DNA from: Desulfobacterales bacterium
Lineage (GTDB): Bacteria > Desulfobacterota > Desulfobacteria > Desulfobacterales > Desulfosalsimonadaceae
DNA: 48,720 nucleotides
Reading direction: 5' to 3'
NCBI GenBank assembly: GCA_018334555.1
Contig: JAGXLR010000004.1
Location: 1-48,720, forward strand
Positions within the stretch are counted from its first letter, which is position 1. Each line of letters opens with the position of its first letter. A model generated the notes under the pieces. It was not told the DNA's origin. It was given only the letters and a program-made list of their open reading frames with translations, and made no database searches. This document shows positions 16,179 through 24,817 of the stretch, piece after piece. Both the position numbers and the translations under genes were made by a program.

Positions 16179-17354
16179 ATGTTACCCGATTTTTTTGAAT
16201 TCTACAGTCCTACCAAGGTGGTGTATGAAGACGGCGTGGCTTCCGACTTAAAACCCGAACTCGATATCATCGGTATCCAAAAGTATTTCGTCATATCCGA
16301 TCATATCATCAATGACCTCGGGTTGATCCAGAAAGTGGCGGACGGACTCGAGGATGCCGGTTGTGAGGTTGTGGGCAAATACCTCGATGTTGCCCAGGAT
16401 GCAAGGCTAAATGACGTTCAGACATGCGCGGAGGCGGTTAAATCCTCCGGCGCTGAAGGCATCATCTCCATCGGCGGCGGCAGCGTGATCGATACGGCGA
16501 AAGCCGTAAACATCCTGTTTTCCGTTGGGGGCGATCTGGTTGAAGACTATTCGGGCGCCCATACGCTGACCCGACCCCTCAGCCCCCATGTCGTCATCCC
16601 TACCACCGCCGGCACAGGCAGCGAAGTCACGTTTGTCGCCGTCATCTATGACGAGGAGAATAAAGAGAAGCTCGCCTTCCCGGACAAATATTTAATGCCC
16701 AACCTGGCGGTGCTGGACCCTGAAATGACTGTTTCTTTGCCCCCGAAGATGACGGCGGCCACCGGCATGGACGCCCTGACCCATGCGATTGAGGCCTATG
16801 TCGGCATTCAGGCCGCTCCTTTTTCAGACGCCTTTGCCTTGGGCGCCATTGAGTTGATCATGAAGAATCTGGTCACGGCAACTGAAAATGGCGAAGATAT
16901 TGAAGCCAGGGGGGCGATGCTGATCGCCGCGACCATGGCCGGCATTGCATTCACCCATTCCATGTGCGGCTGCGTCCATGGAATGGCGCATGCGACCGGC
17001 GGCCTTTACCGGGTCCCGCACGGCGTAGCCAATGCCATCTTCCTGCCGTTCGGCATGGAATACAATTTTGAAGAGATTACGGAAAAACTGGCCCGCCTGG
17101 CGCCGGTAATGGGTGAGGACGTCTCAGGCGGCTCCGAAGAAGAGGCCGCGGGAAAAGCCATCGAGGCAGTTCGAAAACTCACCGCAAACCTCAATAAACT
17201 GGGCGCTTTGCCCTTAAAGTTAAGCGAAGTGGGGGTTCCCGAAGATGGTCTGGCCGATATTGCAGAGGGCGCCCTAAATGATGGGACCTCCTTTTACAAT
17301 CCCCGCGAGGTCGATCCGGATGAACTGCTGCCTTTTATCCAAAGGGCTTACTAG
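16179..17354 (+). CDS. Iron-containing (group III) alcohol dehydrogenase
   Basis: An NAD(P)-dependent oxidoreductase that interconverts an alcohol and an aldehyde or ketone. The 391-residue product has the family architecture: an N-terminal dinucleotide domain with IGGGSVIDTAKA (GGGS at about 98) and TTAGTGSEVT, then a helical metal domain. Metal ligands are the Asp of AVLDPEMT, the His of ALTHAIEAY and two His in the segment CVHGMAHATGGLYRVPHG. AAGGAG lies 8 nt before the ATG. It is followed by a free SCP2 gene and an AOR gene. Together, Fe-ADH and AOR would oxidise an alcohol through the aldehyde to the acid, or run in reverse. The substrate is unknown. Confidence 0.93.
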   Translation: MLPDFFEFYSPTKVVYEDGVASDLKPELDIIGIQKYFVISDHIINDLGLIQKVADGLEDAGCEVVGKYLDVAQDARLNDVQTCAEAVKSSGAEGIISIGGGSVIDTAKAVNILFSVGGDLVEDYSGAHTLTRPLSPHVVIPTTAGTGSEVTFVAVIYDEENKEKLAFPDKYLMPNLAVLDPEMTVSLPPKMTAATGMDALTHAIEAYVGIQAAPFSDAFALGAIELIMKNLVTATENGEDIEARGAMLIAATMAGIAFTHSMCGCVHGMAHATGGLYRVPHGVANAIFLPFGMEYNFEEITEKLARLAPVMGEDVSGGSEEEAAGKAIEAVRKLTANLNKLGALPLKLSEVGVPEDGLADIAEGALNDGTSFYNPREVDPDELLPFIQRAY

Positions 17355-17398
17355 TGATTCAACAATCCAAACCAATATCTGAATGAAAGGGAGGCATT

Positions 17399-17812
17399 AT
17401 GGGTCTTTTTGAAAACTCGGAAAAATTTGAAGAGGTTTTGGGGGGTTTTTTTCGTCAGTTGGCCGAGACGCCGCAGATTGCAGACAAGCTGCTCAAATCA
17501 AACCTGATTATCCGGTTCAACTATACGGATCCGGACCTGGTGATCGTGGTTGACTGCTCCGGGGATAAAATCGATGTCCGGCCCCATGATACGGAAACCA
17601 AGGCGACCGTTGAGATGTCTATGACCGCTGACATCGCCCATAAATTCTGGTTTGGCAAGGTCAACCTGACCAAGGCGCTTACCCGCAAGGAGATGGTAGC
17701 CAAGGGGCCGATTCCCAAAATTCTTAAACTCCTGCCGGCAATCAAGCCCTCATATGCGATGTATCCGAAATATTTGGAAGAAAACGGATATAGCCAGTAT
17801 AATATACACTAG
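17399..17812 (+). CDS. Stand-alone SCP2 sterol-carrier-like protein
   Basis: A 137-residue soluble protein with an SCP2-type lipid-binding fold. The pattern is an amphipathic N-terminal helix, a beta segment (LIIRFNYTDPDLVIVVDCSG), the acidic/amphipathic stretch VEMSMTADIAHKFWFGKVNLTKAL and a C-terminal KGPIPKILKLLPAIKPSYAM tail. SCP2 domains bind acyl-CoAs, sterols or other hydrophobic ligands. It is more divergent from the two SCP2 domains fused to the upstream enzymes than those are from each other. It lies between Fe-ADH and AOR, 11 bp before the latter, with GGGAGG in front of its ATG. It may shuttle a hydrophobic alcohol or aldehyde between those two enzymes; that is inference. Confidence 0.85.
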   Translation: MGLFENSEKFEEVLGGFFRQLAETPQIADKLLKSNLIIRFNYTDPDLVIVVDCSGDKIDVRPHDTETKATVEMSMTADIAHKFWFGKVNLTKALTRKEMVAKGPIPKILKLLPAIKPSYAMYPKYLEENGYSQYNIH

Positions 17813-17823
17813 GAGGAAAGATT

Positions 17824-19704
17824 ATGGGCGGTTATGCAGGCCAAATCCTCTACGTCGACCTGAGTTCCGGTACGGTTGAAAAGAAGCCGCTGGATATGGC
17901 ATTTGCAAGAAAACATATCGGTGGCTTGGGACTTGGCGCCAGAATTTATTTTGACCTCATCAAGGATAGCCCGGATATTGACGCATTATCAGAAGACAAC
18001 CCGTTTGTCCTGATGACGGGTCCGATCACCGGCTTCAAGCTAGATGGCGCCGCCCGGTGGACGATTGCAACAAAATCGCCCTTGACCGGCGTATGGGGCG
18101 ACAGCAATATCGGCGGGTTTTTTGGTGCCCGGCTGAAATTTGCCGGCTATGACGGCATCGTTATCACGGGCAGGGCTCAAAAACCATCCTATCTATTCAT
18201 CAATAATGACACGGTCGAACTAAGAGACGCCGAAGCCTATTGGGGAAAGGATATCTATGAGACGGACCGGGCGATGGTCTCGGAGCTAAAATCGGAAACC
18301 GGCAGAACCGGGACCGTATTCTGTATCGGACCGGCCGGGGAGAATCTCATCAGATACGCCTCGATTATCAACAGTAAGCGCCATGCCGCCGGCCGGGCCG
18401 GCATGGGGGCCGTGTGGGGCTCAAAGAATCTCAAGGCGATCTATGTAAACGGCACCGGAAAAGTTGAGGCCGCGGATCCCGGCAAACTTGCCGAAATCAA
18501 GGAGGAGCTCAAAGCGGTCTATGAAGAAAGCATTTTCATCGACGCTTTAAGGGCCAGCGGCACGCCGGCCCATATTGATGTCGGCAGCCTTGCCGGCGAT
18601 ATCCCGATCAAAAACTGGCAAATGAATGAATGGGAAGCAATTGATGATATCGGCCCCTCTGAGATCGAAGATAAAATTCATGCCGGCCACAAGACGTGCT
18701 ATGGATGCAGCGTGGCGTGCAAAAAAGAGGCGGAGATAAAGGATGGCCCCTATCGGATTGCGAAAGGCCCGTCCCCGGAATATGAGACGGTTGCCACCTT
18801 CGGTTCCATGTGCCTGAACGCCAATATTGAATCGATTGCAAAGGCCAACGATCTCTGTAACCGGTATGGAATGGACACCATCACCTGCGGGTCGACCATC
18901 GCCTTTGCCATTGAATGCTTCGAGAACGGCCTGATCAACGAATCCGACACCGAAGGTATCGAGCTGAGATGGGGAGATGCCGACGCCATTGTCGCAATGA
19001 CGGAAAAAATAGGCAAAAAAGAGGGATTCGGCGCGATATTGGCCGAAGGCAGTGCGGCGGCAGCGGAAAAAATCGGGGGCAATGCAAAGGATTACCTGAC
19101 CACCATTAAAGGAATGGAAGCCCCCATGCATGACCCGAGAAGCGCGCATGGCTATGCCCTGGCCTATGCCGTCTCCCCCCGGGGGGCTTGCCATGAGGCC
19201 AGCCTGGACTTTAACGTTGAAGGCGGCTCCCAGATGATACCCGAAATCGATGAGCTTTCGGCCGATTACGAGGAATTCAGCAGTGAAGGAAGGGCCCAGT
19301 TGAATGTCGCATGCCAGGACTATGGCATGTTCTTTTCCTGCTGCGCCATTTTTTGTAATCTCGGAGCCGTTCCCCTGAGTGCGACTCAGGCCATATCGAT
19401 TGTCAACGCCATTACCGGGTTTGATTATACCCTTGACGAAGTCCTGCAGGCCGGCCGTCGTTTATGGTATCTCAAGCGCGGGCTGTCCAATTTGTTCGGC
19501 GCCCGGGCTGAAGATGACCGGGTCCCCGAACGTCTGATGACCGAACTGGAAGACGGCCCCACGGCCGGCAGTTTGCCGGATATCGAACGTATGCGCTCTG
19601 AATTTTATGAAATCCGGGGCATAAACGATGATGGCATACCAAGGGCGAAGGTGCTCGAAAAAGAAGGATTAGGCGATCTGGCGGCTATCCTGAACCGAGC
19701 GTAA
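17824..19704 (+). CDS. Aldehyde:ferredoxin oxidoreductase (AOR family)
   Basis: A tungsten- or molybdenum-bis-pterin enzyme that oxidises aldehydes to acids with ferredoxin, or reduces activated acids in reverse. The 626 residues match family length. The N-terminal domain begins GGYAGQILYVDLSSG. The pterin-binding segment is GRAGMGAVWGSKNLKAI (about 193-209). The [4Fe-4S] ligands include CYGCSVAC (CxxCxxxC, about 295-302), with a distal Cys in the SCCAIFCNLG region. AGGAGG lies 8 nt before the ATG. It is the last gene of the operon, before a terminator at 19716. With the Fe-ADH and SCP2 genes upstream it forms an alcohol/aldehyde oxidising module. Its substrate cannot be told from sequence. 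Confidence 0.93.
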   Translation: MGGYAGQILYVDLSSGTVEKKPLDMAFARKHIGGLGLGARIYFDLIKDSPDIDALSEDNPFVLMTGPITGFKLDGAARWTIATKSPLTGVWGDSNIGGFFGARLKFAGYDGIVITGRAQKPSYLFINNDTVELRDAEAYWGKDIYETDRAMVSELKSETGRTGTVFCIGPAGENLIRYASIINSKRHAAGRAGMGAVWGSKNLKAIYVNGTGKVEAADPGKLAEIKEELKAVYEESIFIDALRASGTPAHIDVGSLAGDIPIKNWQMNEWEAIDDIGPSEIEDKIHAGHKTCYGCSVACKKEAEIKDGPYRIAKGPSPEYETVATFGSMCLNANIESIAKANDLCNRYGMDTITCGSTIAFAIECFENGLINESDTEGIELRWGDADAIVAMTEKIGKKEGFGAILAEGSAAAAEKIGGNAKDYLTTIKGMEAPMHDPRSAHGYALAYAVSPRGACHEASLDFNVEGGSQMIPEIDELSADYEEFSSEGRAQLNVACQDYGMFFSCCAIFCNLGAVPLSATQAISIVNAITGFDYTLDEVLQAGRRLWYLKRGLSNLFGARAEDDRVPERLMTELEDGPTAGSLPDIERMRSEFYEIRGINDDGIPRAKVLEKEGLGDLAAILNRA

Positions 19705-19715
19705 CTATTCACAAC

Positions 19716-19760
19716 ACAGCGGGCCTGCCCACCTCTCTGTTTCAGACTCGCTGTTTTTTT
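19716..19760 (+). terminator. Probable operon terminator
   Basis: A 6-bp stem ACAGCG (19716-19721)/CGCTGT (19749-19754) is followed by T7. The loop is long (27 nt) and contains its own GGGC..GCCC pairing. It closes the Fe-ADH/SCP2/AOR transcript. Confidence 0.55.
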
Positions 19761-19762
19761 AT

Positions 19763-19885
19763 CCTAAACTGAGCGATTTTCAAGTTTGCCGCAGATACAA
19801 GGAAAATGATGTCGAGCAATAGTTGCCTATGCGAAACATCCGCTGACAAAGTAGATGCGGCAAAATTTGAAACGCTCAGTTTAGG
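19763..19885 (+). repeat. Family A MITE-like element, short form
   Basis: 123 bp with perfect 13-bp termini CCTAAACTGAGCG/CGCTCAGTTTAGG. It retains the nested hairpin (ATAGTTGCCTAT in place of ATAGGCGCCTAT) but lacks the AT-rich right half of the full form. No clear 5-bp duplication is seen; TTAT abuts both ends. It ends 26 bp before the TetR gene. Confidence 0.85.
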
Positions 19886-19911
19886 TTATAGATAGATAGG
19901 TATACGCCCTG

Positions 19912-20493
19912 ATGAACGAAAAAATTGCCGCGAAACAGGCAAAAAAACGACAACAGATAGTCGAGGCCGCCACTCAGGTGATTGCCCGCAAGGGCGTCGA
20001 AAAAACCAGTCTGAACGACATCGCCGAGGCCGCCGGCATCAGCAAGGGCAGCCTTTATTACTATTATGCCTCCAAAAATGACCTGATTTTCGATATTACC
20101 GAGACCCACATCAACCAAATCTCCCGCAACCTGTTCGATATCATTGAAAACAGCCGGGAGACGACCGAGTGGAAGGATATTCTGAACATCCTGTTTGAAC
20201 GGATAATGGCCGCTGAGACCCGGGGAAGGCTTCACCTATACCTTTTGCAGCAGGCATTAAACGGCAACACGGAGCTCGCCGAACGATTCCGCAAAAAATA
20301 CGGGGAATGGAACGCCACTATCCGTGAAGGATTCTCCAAAATAGACCTGGAGAGCTCTGAATACACGGTTCTATCAACACTGATTATTGCGGCCCTCGAC
20401 GGATGCCTGATCCAGTCGATGCTGGGACTTAATATTTCCCCTGCGACCGAAATTATCAATTATCTGGACGTGAAAGTGCCGATTTCGACTTAA
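19912..20493 (+). CDS. TetR/AcrR-family transcriptional regulator
   Basis: A 193-residue regulator. The HTH occupies residues about 10-57 (QIVEAATQVIARKGVEKTSL, then GISKGSLYYYYASKNDLIF), with a helical effector domain after it that is like FadR/PsrA-type fatty-acid regulators in general layout only. No good SD is visible (AGATAGG lies well upstream), so expression may be weak or may depend on the adjacent element. The gene is bracketed by two family A elements (19763-19885 and 20495-20607); the second begins 2 bp after the stop codon, and its 5-bp target duplication TTAAT contains the stop. A role in controlling the lipid island upstream is plausible from position. Confidence 0.88.
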   Translation: MNEKIAAKQAKKRQQIVEAATQVIARKGVEKTSLNDIAEAAGISKGSLYYYYASKNDLIFDITETHINQISRNLFDIIENSRETTEWKDILNILFERIMAAETRGRLHLYLLQQALNGNTELAERFRKKYGEWNATIREGFSKIDLESSEYTVLSTLIIAALDGCLIQSMLGLNISPATEIINYLDVKVPIST

Positions 20494-20494
20494 T

Positions 20495-20607
20495 CCTAAA
20501 TTGAGCGTTTCAATTTTTTGAAGGTTTAATTTTTATTTTATTTTTAGGATATTGGATCATTTTTTTAAATCAAAAAATTTGAAACCCTCCGGGATTTCCA
20601 ATTTAGG
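20495..20607 (-). repeat. Family A MITE-like element, internally deleted, with 5-bp target duplication
   Basis: 113 bp in inverted orientation: the AT-rich half is intact and the nested hairpin is deleted. The deletion joins CCAATTT to the terminal AGG, apparently at the short homology CAATTT. It is flanked by perfect direct repeats TTAAT (20490-20494 and 20608-20612). Confidence 0.85.
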
Positions 20608-20611
20608 TTAA

Positions 20612-20890
20612 TCAATCCGATGCTGACGCATCAAGGCCCCACTCGGACAGAAAAAGCGCATATCCCTGCCCGATTTTTGTCTGGAGAAAATACCGATCAC
20701 AAAAATACATTCGGCATCCGTACGGCCTGGACTCATAAATAAGACAGGTGCCGTTCGGCGACAGATGGGGACAGGCGCTTACGACGCGGCCATCATTGAG
20801 CGTCAGTTTTGAGACCTCACCTGTCTCCGGATGCCTGCCGCAGCACTCATAGAGTTTATCTTCAATTGGGCAATCTTCACACGGATTCAT
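20612..20890 (-). CDS. YkgJ-family cysteine cluster protein
   Basis: A 92-residue protein rich in cysteine: CEDCPIEDKLYECCG at the N-terminus, ACPHLSPNGTCLIYESRPYGCRMYFCD in the middle. The spacing C..C..C(x8)C..RP..C fits the YkgJ/UPF0153 family, thought to bind zinc or an Fe-S cluster. Function is unknown. A short C-terminal helix follows. It is a single-gene unit on the minus strand, read toward the element at 20495-20607. No partner genes are apparent. Confidence 0.8.
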   Translation of the reverse strand: MNPCEDCPIEDKLYECCGRHPETGEVSKLTLNDGRVVSACPHLSPNGTCLIYESRPYGCRMYFCDRYFLQTKIGQGYALFLSEWGLDASASD

Positions 20891-20985
20891 GACACCAGCT
20901 CCGATCGTTAATTCTTTACGAAAACGTCAAGCAGGTATAGCTTTAAGCATTTGATCTTTATCGAATCGTTTGGTAAAAGAAAACG

Positions 20986-21142
20986 ATTGATGGTTTCGTA
21001 AGAAGTCCAATATCTGTGTGGCGCTTCCGTCCCCCGGAATTTCACGTACAGCTAAGTACGCTGCATTCCTCGGGATTTTGTGCACCTTGATCTTGAACTT
21101 TTTACTTTGCCATCCCAAAATCGACCTTTTACGATATTGTCA
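20986..21142 (+). repeat. Family B dispersed repeat, copy 1
   Basis: About 157 bp with imperfect terminal inverted repeats (TTGATGGTTTCGTAAGAAGTC against the complement of the right end ending in TTGTCAA). An internal hairpin has CGTAC-AGCTAA-GTACG inside GGAAT..ATTCC. Other copies are at 42741 and 48566. It fills most of the gap between the YkgJ and DUF4404 genes. Confidence 0.85.
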
Positions 21143-21173
21143 ACGATTCGTTTACATAAAAAAAGGATCAAAA

Positions 21174-21506
21174 GTGCTGAAGAATACCCTGACAAAGATA
21201 GAGACCAAAATCAAGCAGTCCCCGAATATCCCCGAGGAAAAAAAATCCGAATATTTTGAGCTGTTGCAGCAGCTCAACAGCGAAGTCAATGAGCTCAACA
21301 GGACCGATCATGAAAAAGCCCAAAGTGTTAAAGAGTTTACCAAGGCGGCCGCGCATGAGTCCACACGGGAAGAGATCAATCCGAAGCTGTTTCAAATCGC
21401 CCTCGACGGTTTATCCTCGTCTGTCCAGGAATTTGAGGCCTCTCATCCCCGACTCGTCCAGACGGTTAATTCCATATGCACCTTTTTATCGAAGATAGGG
21501 ATTTAA
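21174..21506 (+). CDS. DUF4404-family protein
   Basis: About 110 residues, small, charged and largely helical. The N-terminal half is heptad-like (LTKIETKIKQSP, EYFELLQQLNSEVNELN). The C-terminal signature FEASHPRLVQTVNSICTFLSKIGI is the most conserved part of DUF4404. I chose the GTG at 21174 because AAAGGA lies 7 nt upstream and because the upstream extension of this frame runs into the family B repeat. The function of the family is unknown. No signal peptide or membrane segment is present. Confidence 0.75.
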   Translation: MLKNTLTKIETKIKQSPNIPEEKKSEYFELLQQLNSEVNELNRTDHEKAQSVKEFTKAAAHESTREEINPKLFQIALDGLSSSVQEFEASHPRLVQTVNSICTFLSKIGI

Positions 21507-21600
21507 TCCCCCGATTCAACGGCAACTATGGAAAACAGGGGTGCGGATACGGCTTTTACCCGCCCCTATCGACAATGTTGACCAATAGCAGGAGACGAAT

Positions 21601-22449
21601 ATGACGATTGATTCAGAATCGAACGATTCATTCCAGGGTTCGGGGGATGAGCCGATTTTTTATCGCTATATCCCGTCGGCGGAAGAACGCGGCCGAATTT
21701 TAATCGCGCACGGCCTTGGCGAACATTCCGGCCGTTATTCCCATGTTATGGAAAAACTGCTGGATACGGGGCTTTCCGTATGGGCCTTAGACCACCGGGG
21801 CCATGGGCAAAGCGGCGGCAAACGGGGCCATGTCAACGCATTTGATCAGTATATTGAAGACCTGCACCAGATGATAAAAATTGTCCGCCAGGGAATGGCC
21901 GAAAACACGAAATTTTTCCTCCTGGGCCACAGCATGGGCGGACTGATCGTGTTAAATTACGCGGAAAACCATCCCCGCATGATTGACGGCCTGATCGCCT
22001 CATCCCCGGGACTGGCGCCGGCTGATGGCATTCCGCGGATAAAAGGGGCCATCGGCAGACTCATGTCTAAAATATGGCCGGGACTGGCACTAAACAATGC
22101 GCTCGACTCCGGCTTTCTAAGCCACGACAGCGCCGTGGTAACGGATTATGACAATGATCCGCTGGTGCATCCATGGGTGACGGCCCGGTGGTTTACGGAG
22201 TATTTGGACGCCATGGCGGATACCATCCGCTCCGCCTCGTCGATTCAAATGCCGATTCTGATGCAGGCCGCCGGTGATGATCACCTGGTAGACGCCGAGG
22301 CATCCCGTAAATTCTTTGACAGCCTTACCCTTACGGACAAGACCTTTTATTTCTATGATCACTTGTATCATGAAATTTACAACGAACTGGGGGAAAAACG
22401 GGAGCAGGTATTAGGCGACCTGACTGGATGGCTTGATGATCACATTTGA
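21601..22449 (+). CDS. Alpha/beta hydrolase, monoacylglycerol lipase/lysophospholipase type
   Basis: A 282-residue serine hydrolase. It has the oxyanion segment AHGLGEHSGRY, the LDHRGHGQSGGKRGH strand-loop typical of monoacylglycerol lipases, the nucleophile elbow GHSMGG (Ser at about 118) and C-terminal acid/His in the DHLVDAEASRKF and YDHLYHEIYNE segments. It would release fatty acid from monoglyceride or lysophospholipid, probably in the cytoplasm since there is no signal peptide. It starts a tight three-gene unit with the AI-2E permease (18-bp gap) and LpxR, which points to envelope lipid turnover. AGGAGA precedes the ATG. Confidence 0.9.
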   Translation: MTIDSESNDSFQGSGDEPIFYRYIPSAEERGRILIAHGLGEHSGRYSHVMEKLLDTGLSVWALDHRGHGQSGGKRGHVNAFDQYIEDLHQMIKIVRQGMAENTKFFLLGHSMGGLIVLNYAENHPRMIDGLIASSPGLAPADGIPRIKGAIGRLMSKIWPGLALNNALDSGFLSHDSAVVTDYDNDPLVHPWVTARWFTEYLDAMADTIRSASSIQMPILMQAAGDDHLVDAEASRKFFDSLTLTDKTFYFYDHLYHEIYNELGEKREQVLGDLTGWLDDHI

Positions 22450-22467
22450 TGGTTATAAACATTAGCT

Positions 22468-23565
22468 ATGCTTAACATGTTCAGGGAATGGTTTAAAAGC
22501 CATTTTTCAGATCCCCAGATTGTCATTCTCTGGGTGTTTCTGATTGTCGGCTTTTTATTGATCATTCTTCTCGGCGATATGTTAAAGCCGGTTTTTGCAG
22601 GGCTGGTAATCGCCTACCTGCTGGAGGGCGCGGTTAATCGGCTTCAGTGGTTGAAAGTGCCCAGAAATATTTCGGTTTACCTGACTTTTACCGTCTTCGT
22701 CTTCTGCCTCCTGCTCCTTGTGATCGGCCTTTTGCCGCTTCTGTCCCGACAAATCGCGCAGCTCATTCAGGATCTGCCGGCAATGATTGCCAACGGCCAG
22801 GAAGAGCTCATGCAGCTGCCGCACAAATATCCGGAGCTGGTCTCCGAATCCCAGGTTCAGCAGATTATTGATTTTTTGAAATCGGAGTTGACCCGGCTGG
22901 GCCAGAGCGCACTGGTATATTCCGTCGCCTCGGTAAAAAATTTGATCACCATTCTGGTCTATCTGGTGCTGGTGCCCTTCCTGGTCCTGTTTTTCCTGAA
23001 GGACAAGGAGCTGATCATCCAGTGGGGCAAGGGATTCCTTCCGAAGAATCGGGACCTTGCCACTGAAGTATGGAACGAGGTCAACTTGCAGGTCGCCAAT
23101 TTTATCCGCGGCAAACTTTGGGAAATTATTATTGTATGGAGCGCCACCTATGTTATTTTTGTAATTCTGGGTTTGAATTTCGCCATGCTGCTCTCGTTTT
23201 TTGTCGGCCTCTCGGTTCTTGTCCCCTATATCGGGGCCACGGTGATGACGCTGCCCGTCGCCTTGATGGCGTTTTTCCAGTGGGGGATCGGGCCGAATTT
23301 CATGTACACGATGATCGCCTATGGGATCATCCAGCTGGTTGATGGCAATATCCTGGTCCCGCTGCTGCTCTCTGAGGTGGTCAATCTGCACCCCGTGGCG
23401 ATTATCGTCGCCGTCCTTGTATTCGGCGGTTTGTGGGGGCTCTGGGGCCTGTTTTTTGCCATCCCCCTGGCGACGCTTGTTCATGCGGTAATTAAAACCT
23501 GGTTCGGTAAGAGATATAAGGATGAGTCACCTATGCCTGAAAATACGTCTGATTACACAACATGA
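22468..23565 (+). CDS. AI-2E/PerM-family membrane transporter
   Basis: A 365-residue integral membrane protein of the AI-2E transporter (PerM/TqsA/YdiK) family. About eight hydrophobic segments are seen: two near residues 15-55, one at 65-90, a soluble helical stretch at 95-150, then several from 155 to 345. The conserved C-terminal region includes LVPYIGATVMTLPVALMAF and the GLWGLFFAIPLATLVHAVI signature. Members have been linked to autoinducer-2 export or ion antiport, so the transported species should not be assumed. It overlaps the next gene by 4 bp (ATGA), so translation is coupled. Confidence 0.9.
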   Translation: MLNMFREWFKSHFSDPQIVILWVFLIVGFLLIILLGDMLKPVFAGLVIAYLLEGAVNRLQWLKVPRNISVYLTFTVFVFCLLLLVIGLLPLLSRQIAQLIQDLPAMIANGQEELMQLPHKYPELVSESQVQQIIDFLKSELTRLGQSALVYSVASVKNLITILVYLVLVPFLVLFFLKDKELIIQWGKGFLPKNRDLATEVWNEVNLQVANFIRGKLWEIIIVWSATYVIFVILGLNFAMLLSFFVGLSVLVPYIGATVMTLPVALMAFFQWGIGPNFMYTMIAYGIIQLVDGNILVPLLLSEVVNLHPVAIIVAVLVFGGLWGLWGLFFAIPLATLVHAVIKTWFGKRYKDESPMPENTSDYTT

Positions 23566-24749
23566 CAGGGATAAGAGATATGCATCGTTCTAGTCCAACC
23601 CAAAAACCCAGGGCTCGCTTTTCACCCATCTTCCAGATCCGGATCGGCCTGCTTTTATTGCTGATCGCGGCCGTTCTGGCACCGGAAACATTGCTTGGCC
23701 AGGAGCCACCGATCCAACTCGACTCTCGAACAAAAGACGAGCTCCGTATGCTGACGCCGAAAGAAATGCCGGAGGAGGAAAAAACCGAAAAAGACCTGAG
23801 CACCATCACCCTGTACCTTGAAAACGATGTCTTTGTCGGACAGGATATGGAATACACCAACGGATTGAAGCTGACCTGGAGCTCACCGGTCCATAAGGAC
23901 TATCCCCCAAAGGCGATACCCCATCGATGGCTGTATCCGATCATAAAAAAACTGCCGTTCAAACATGACGCGCAGACCCGAAACAATATCACCTATTCAA
24001 TCGGACAGAACATCTATACGCCCGAAGATATCGACAAGGAGGAACTGATCGAGGATGATCGCCCCTATGCGGGGATCACATACGTCAGCATCGGCTTTCA
24101 CAATCGAAGGCTAAAGCATATGGACACGGTGGAAATGCACCTCGGTATCGTGGGGCCGGAATCCTATGCCGAAGAATGCCAGGAGGCCGTACATAGCGTG
24201 TTCAACGACGAGGATCCGGAGGGCTGGGACAATCAGCTGGACAATGAGGCCGTGCTCGGCGTCGTCTACAGCCACAAGAAAAAAATTTTTGAATCCGGTA
24301 TCGGCCGAGGCCTCGGCTATGACGGCATCATAAATACCGGCGGCGCCCTTGGCAACGCCATGACATTCTACAACCTGGGGTTTACGCTTCGGTTTGGCTG
24401 GAACATGCCCAACGATTTCGGAAATTTCCCGATCCGACCGGCAAGCGCGTTTAATGCCGCCTTTGACGCCCGCGACCCAAGACTTACAACGGATAGGTGC
24501 TTCGGCGCCCATATGTTTTTCTCTGTGAACGGCAAAGCCGTATTAAGGGATATCTTTCTCGATGGCAACACCTTTTCCGACAGCCATGATGTGGACAAAG
24601 AGCCGTTGGTCGCCGATTATATCGCCGGTCTGGGATTTATCATGGGAAGGGCCAAACTCTGCATGGCCTACGTAGTCAGAACCGAACAGTTTGAAGAGCA
24701 GGACGACGCCCAGGAATTCGGATCCATAAACCTGTCGTATTCATTCTGA
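23562..24749 (+). CDS. lpxR: LpxR-family lipid A 3'-O-deacylase (DUF2219)
   Basis: An outer-membrane beta-barrel enzyme that removes the 3'-acyloxyacyl chain of lipid A. Signature segments are LYLENDVFVGQDMEYTNG, IGQNIYTPEDI, DDRPYAGITYVSIGFHNRR and the EMHLGIVGPES region, with an aromatic C-terminus ending in YSF. At 395 residues it is somewhat longer than Salmonella LpxR because of an N-terminal extension. A signal-anchor-like hydrophobic stretch (residues about 27-44) precedes a likely cleavage near LLG-QE. Two starts are possible: ATG 23562, overlapping the upstream stop, or ATG 23580. The overlap favours the first. It would remodel LPS together with the neighbouring hydrolase. Confidence 0.85.
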   Translation: MTGIRDMHRSSPTQKPRARFSPIFQIRIGLLLLLIAAVLAPETLLGQEPPIQLDSRTKDELRMLTPKEMPEEEKTEKDLSTITLYLENDVFVGQDMEYTNGLKLTWSSPVHKDYPPKAIPHRWLYPIIKKLPFKHDAQTRNNITYSIGQNIYTPEDIDKEELIEDDRPYAGITYVSIGFHNRRLKHMDTVEMHLGIVGPESYAEECQEAVHSVFNDEDPEGWDNQLDNEAVLGVVYSHKKKIFESGIGRGLGYDGIINTGGALGNAMTFYNLGFTLRFGWNMPNDFGNFPIRPASAFNAAFDARDPRLTTDRCFGAHMFFSVNGKAVLRDIFLDGNTFSDSHDVDKEPLVADYIAGLGFIMGRAKLCMAYVVRTEQFEEQDDAQEFGSINLSYSF

Positions 24750-24817
24750 GCCTTGACAATCTCGTAGCAAGCCATCAGCCTTAACCGGGCAAACTGGAAA
24801 CAAAAAAAGGAGCATCC

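Noticed and set aside
20927-21118. Short minus-strand frame over family B, with a similar one at 42579-42839
   Set aside because: The shared peptide (KIPRNAAYLAVREIPGDGS and similar) comes from the repeat itself, and there is no SD. It reflects repeat copies, not a gene family.
22582-23484. 300-codon minus-strand frame opposite the AI-2E permease
   Set aside because: Its translation is rich in D, Q, G and R, the usual mirror of a hydrophobic membrane protein.
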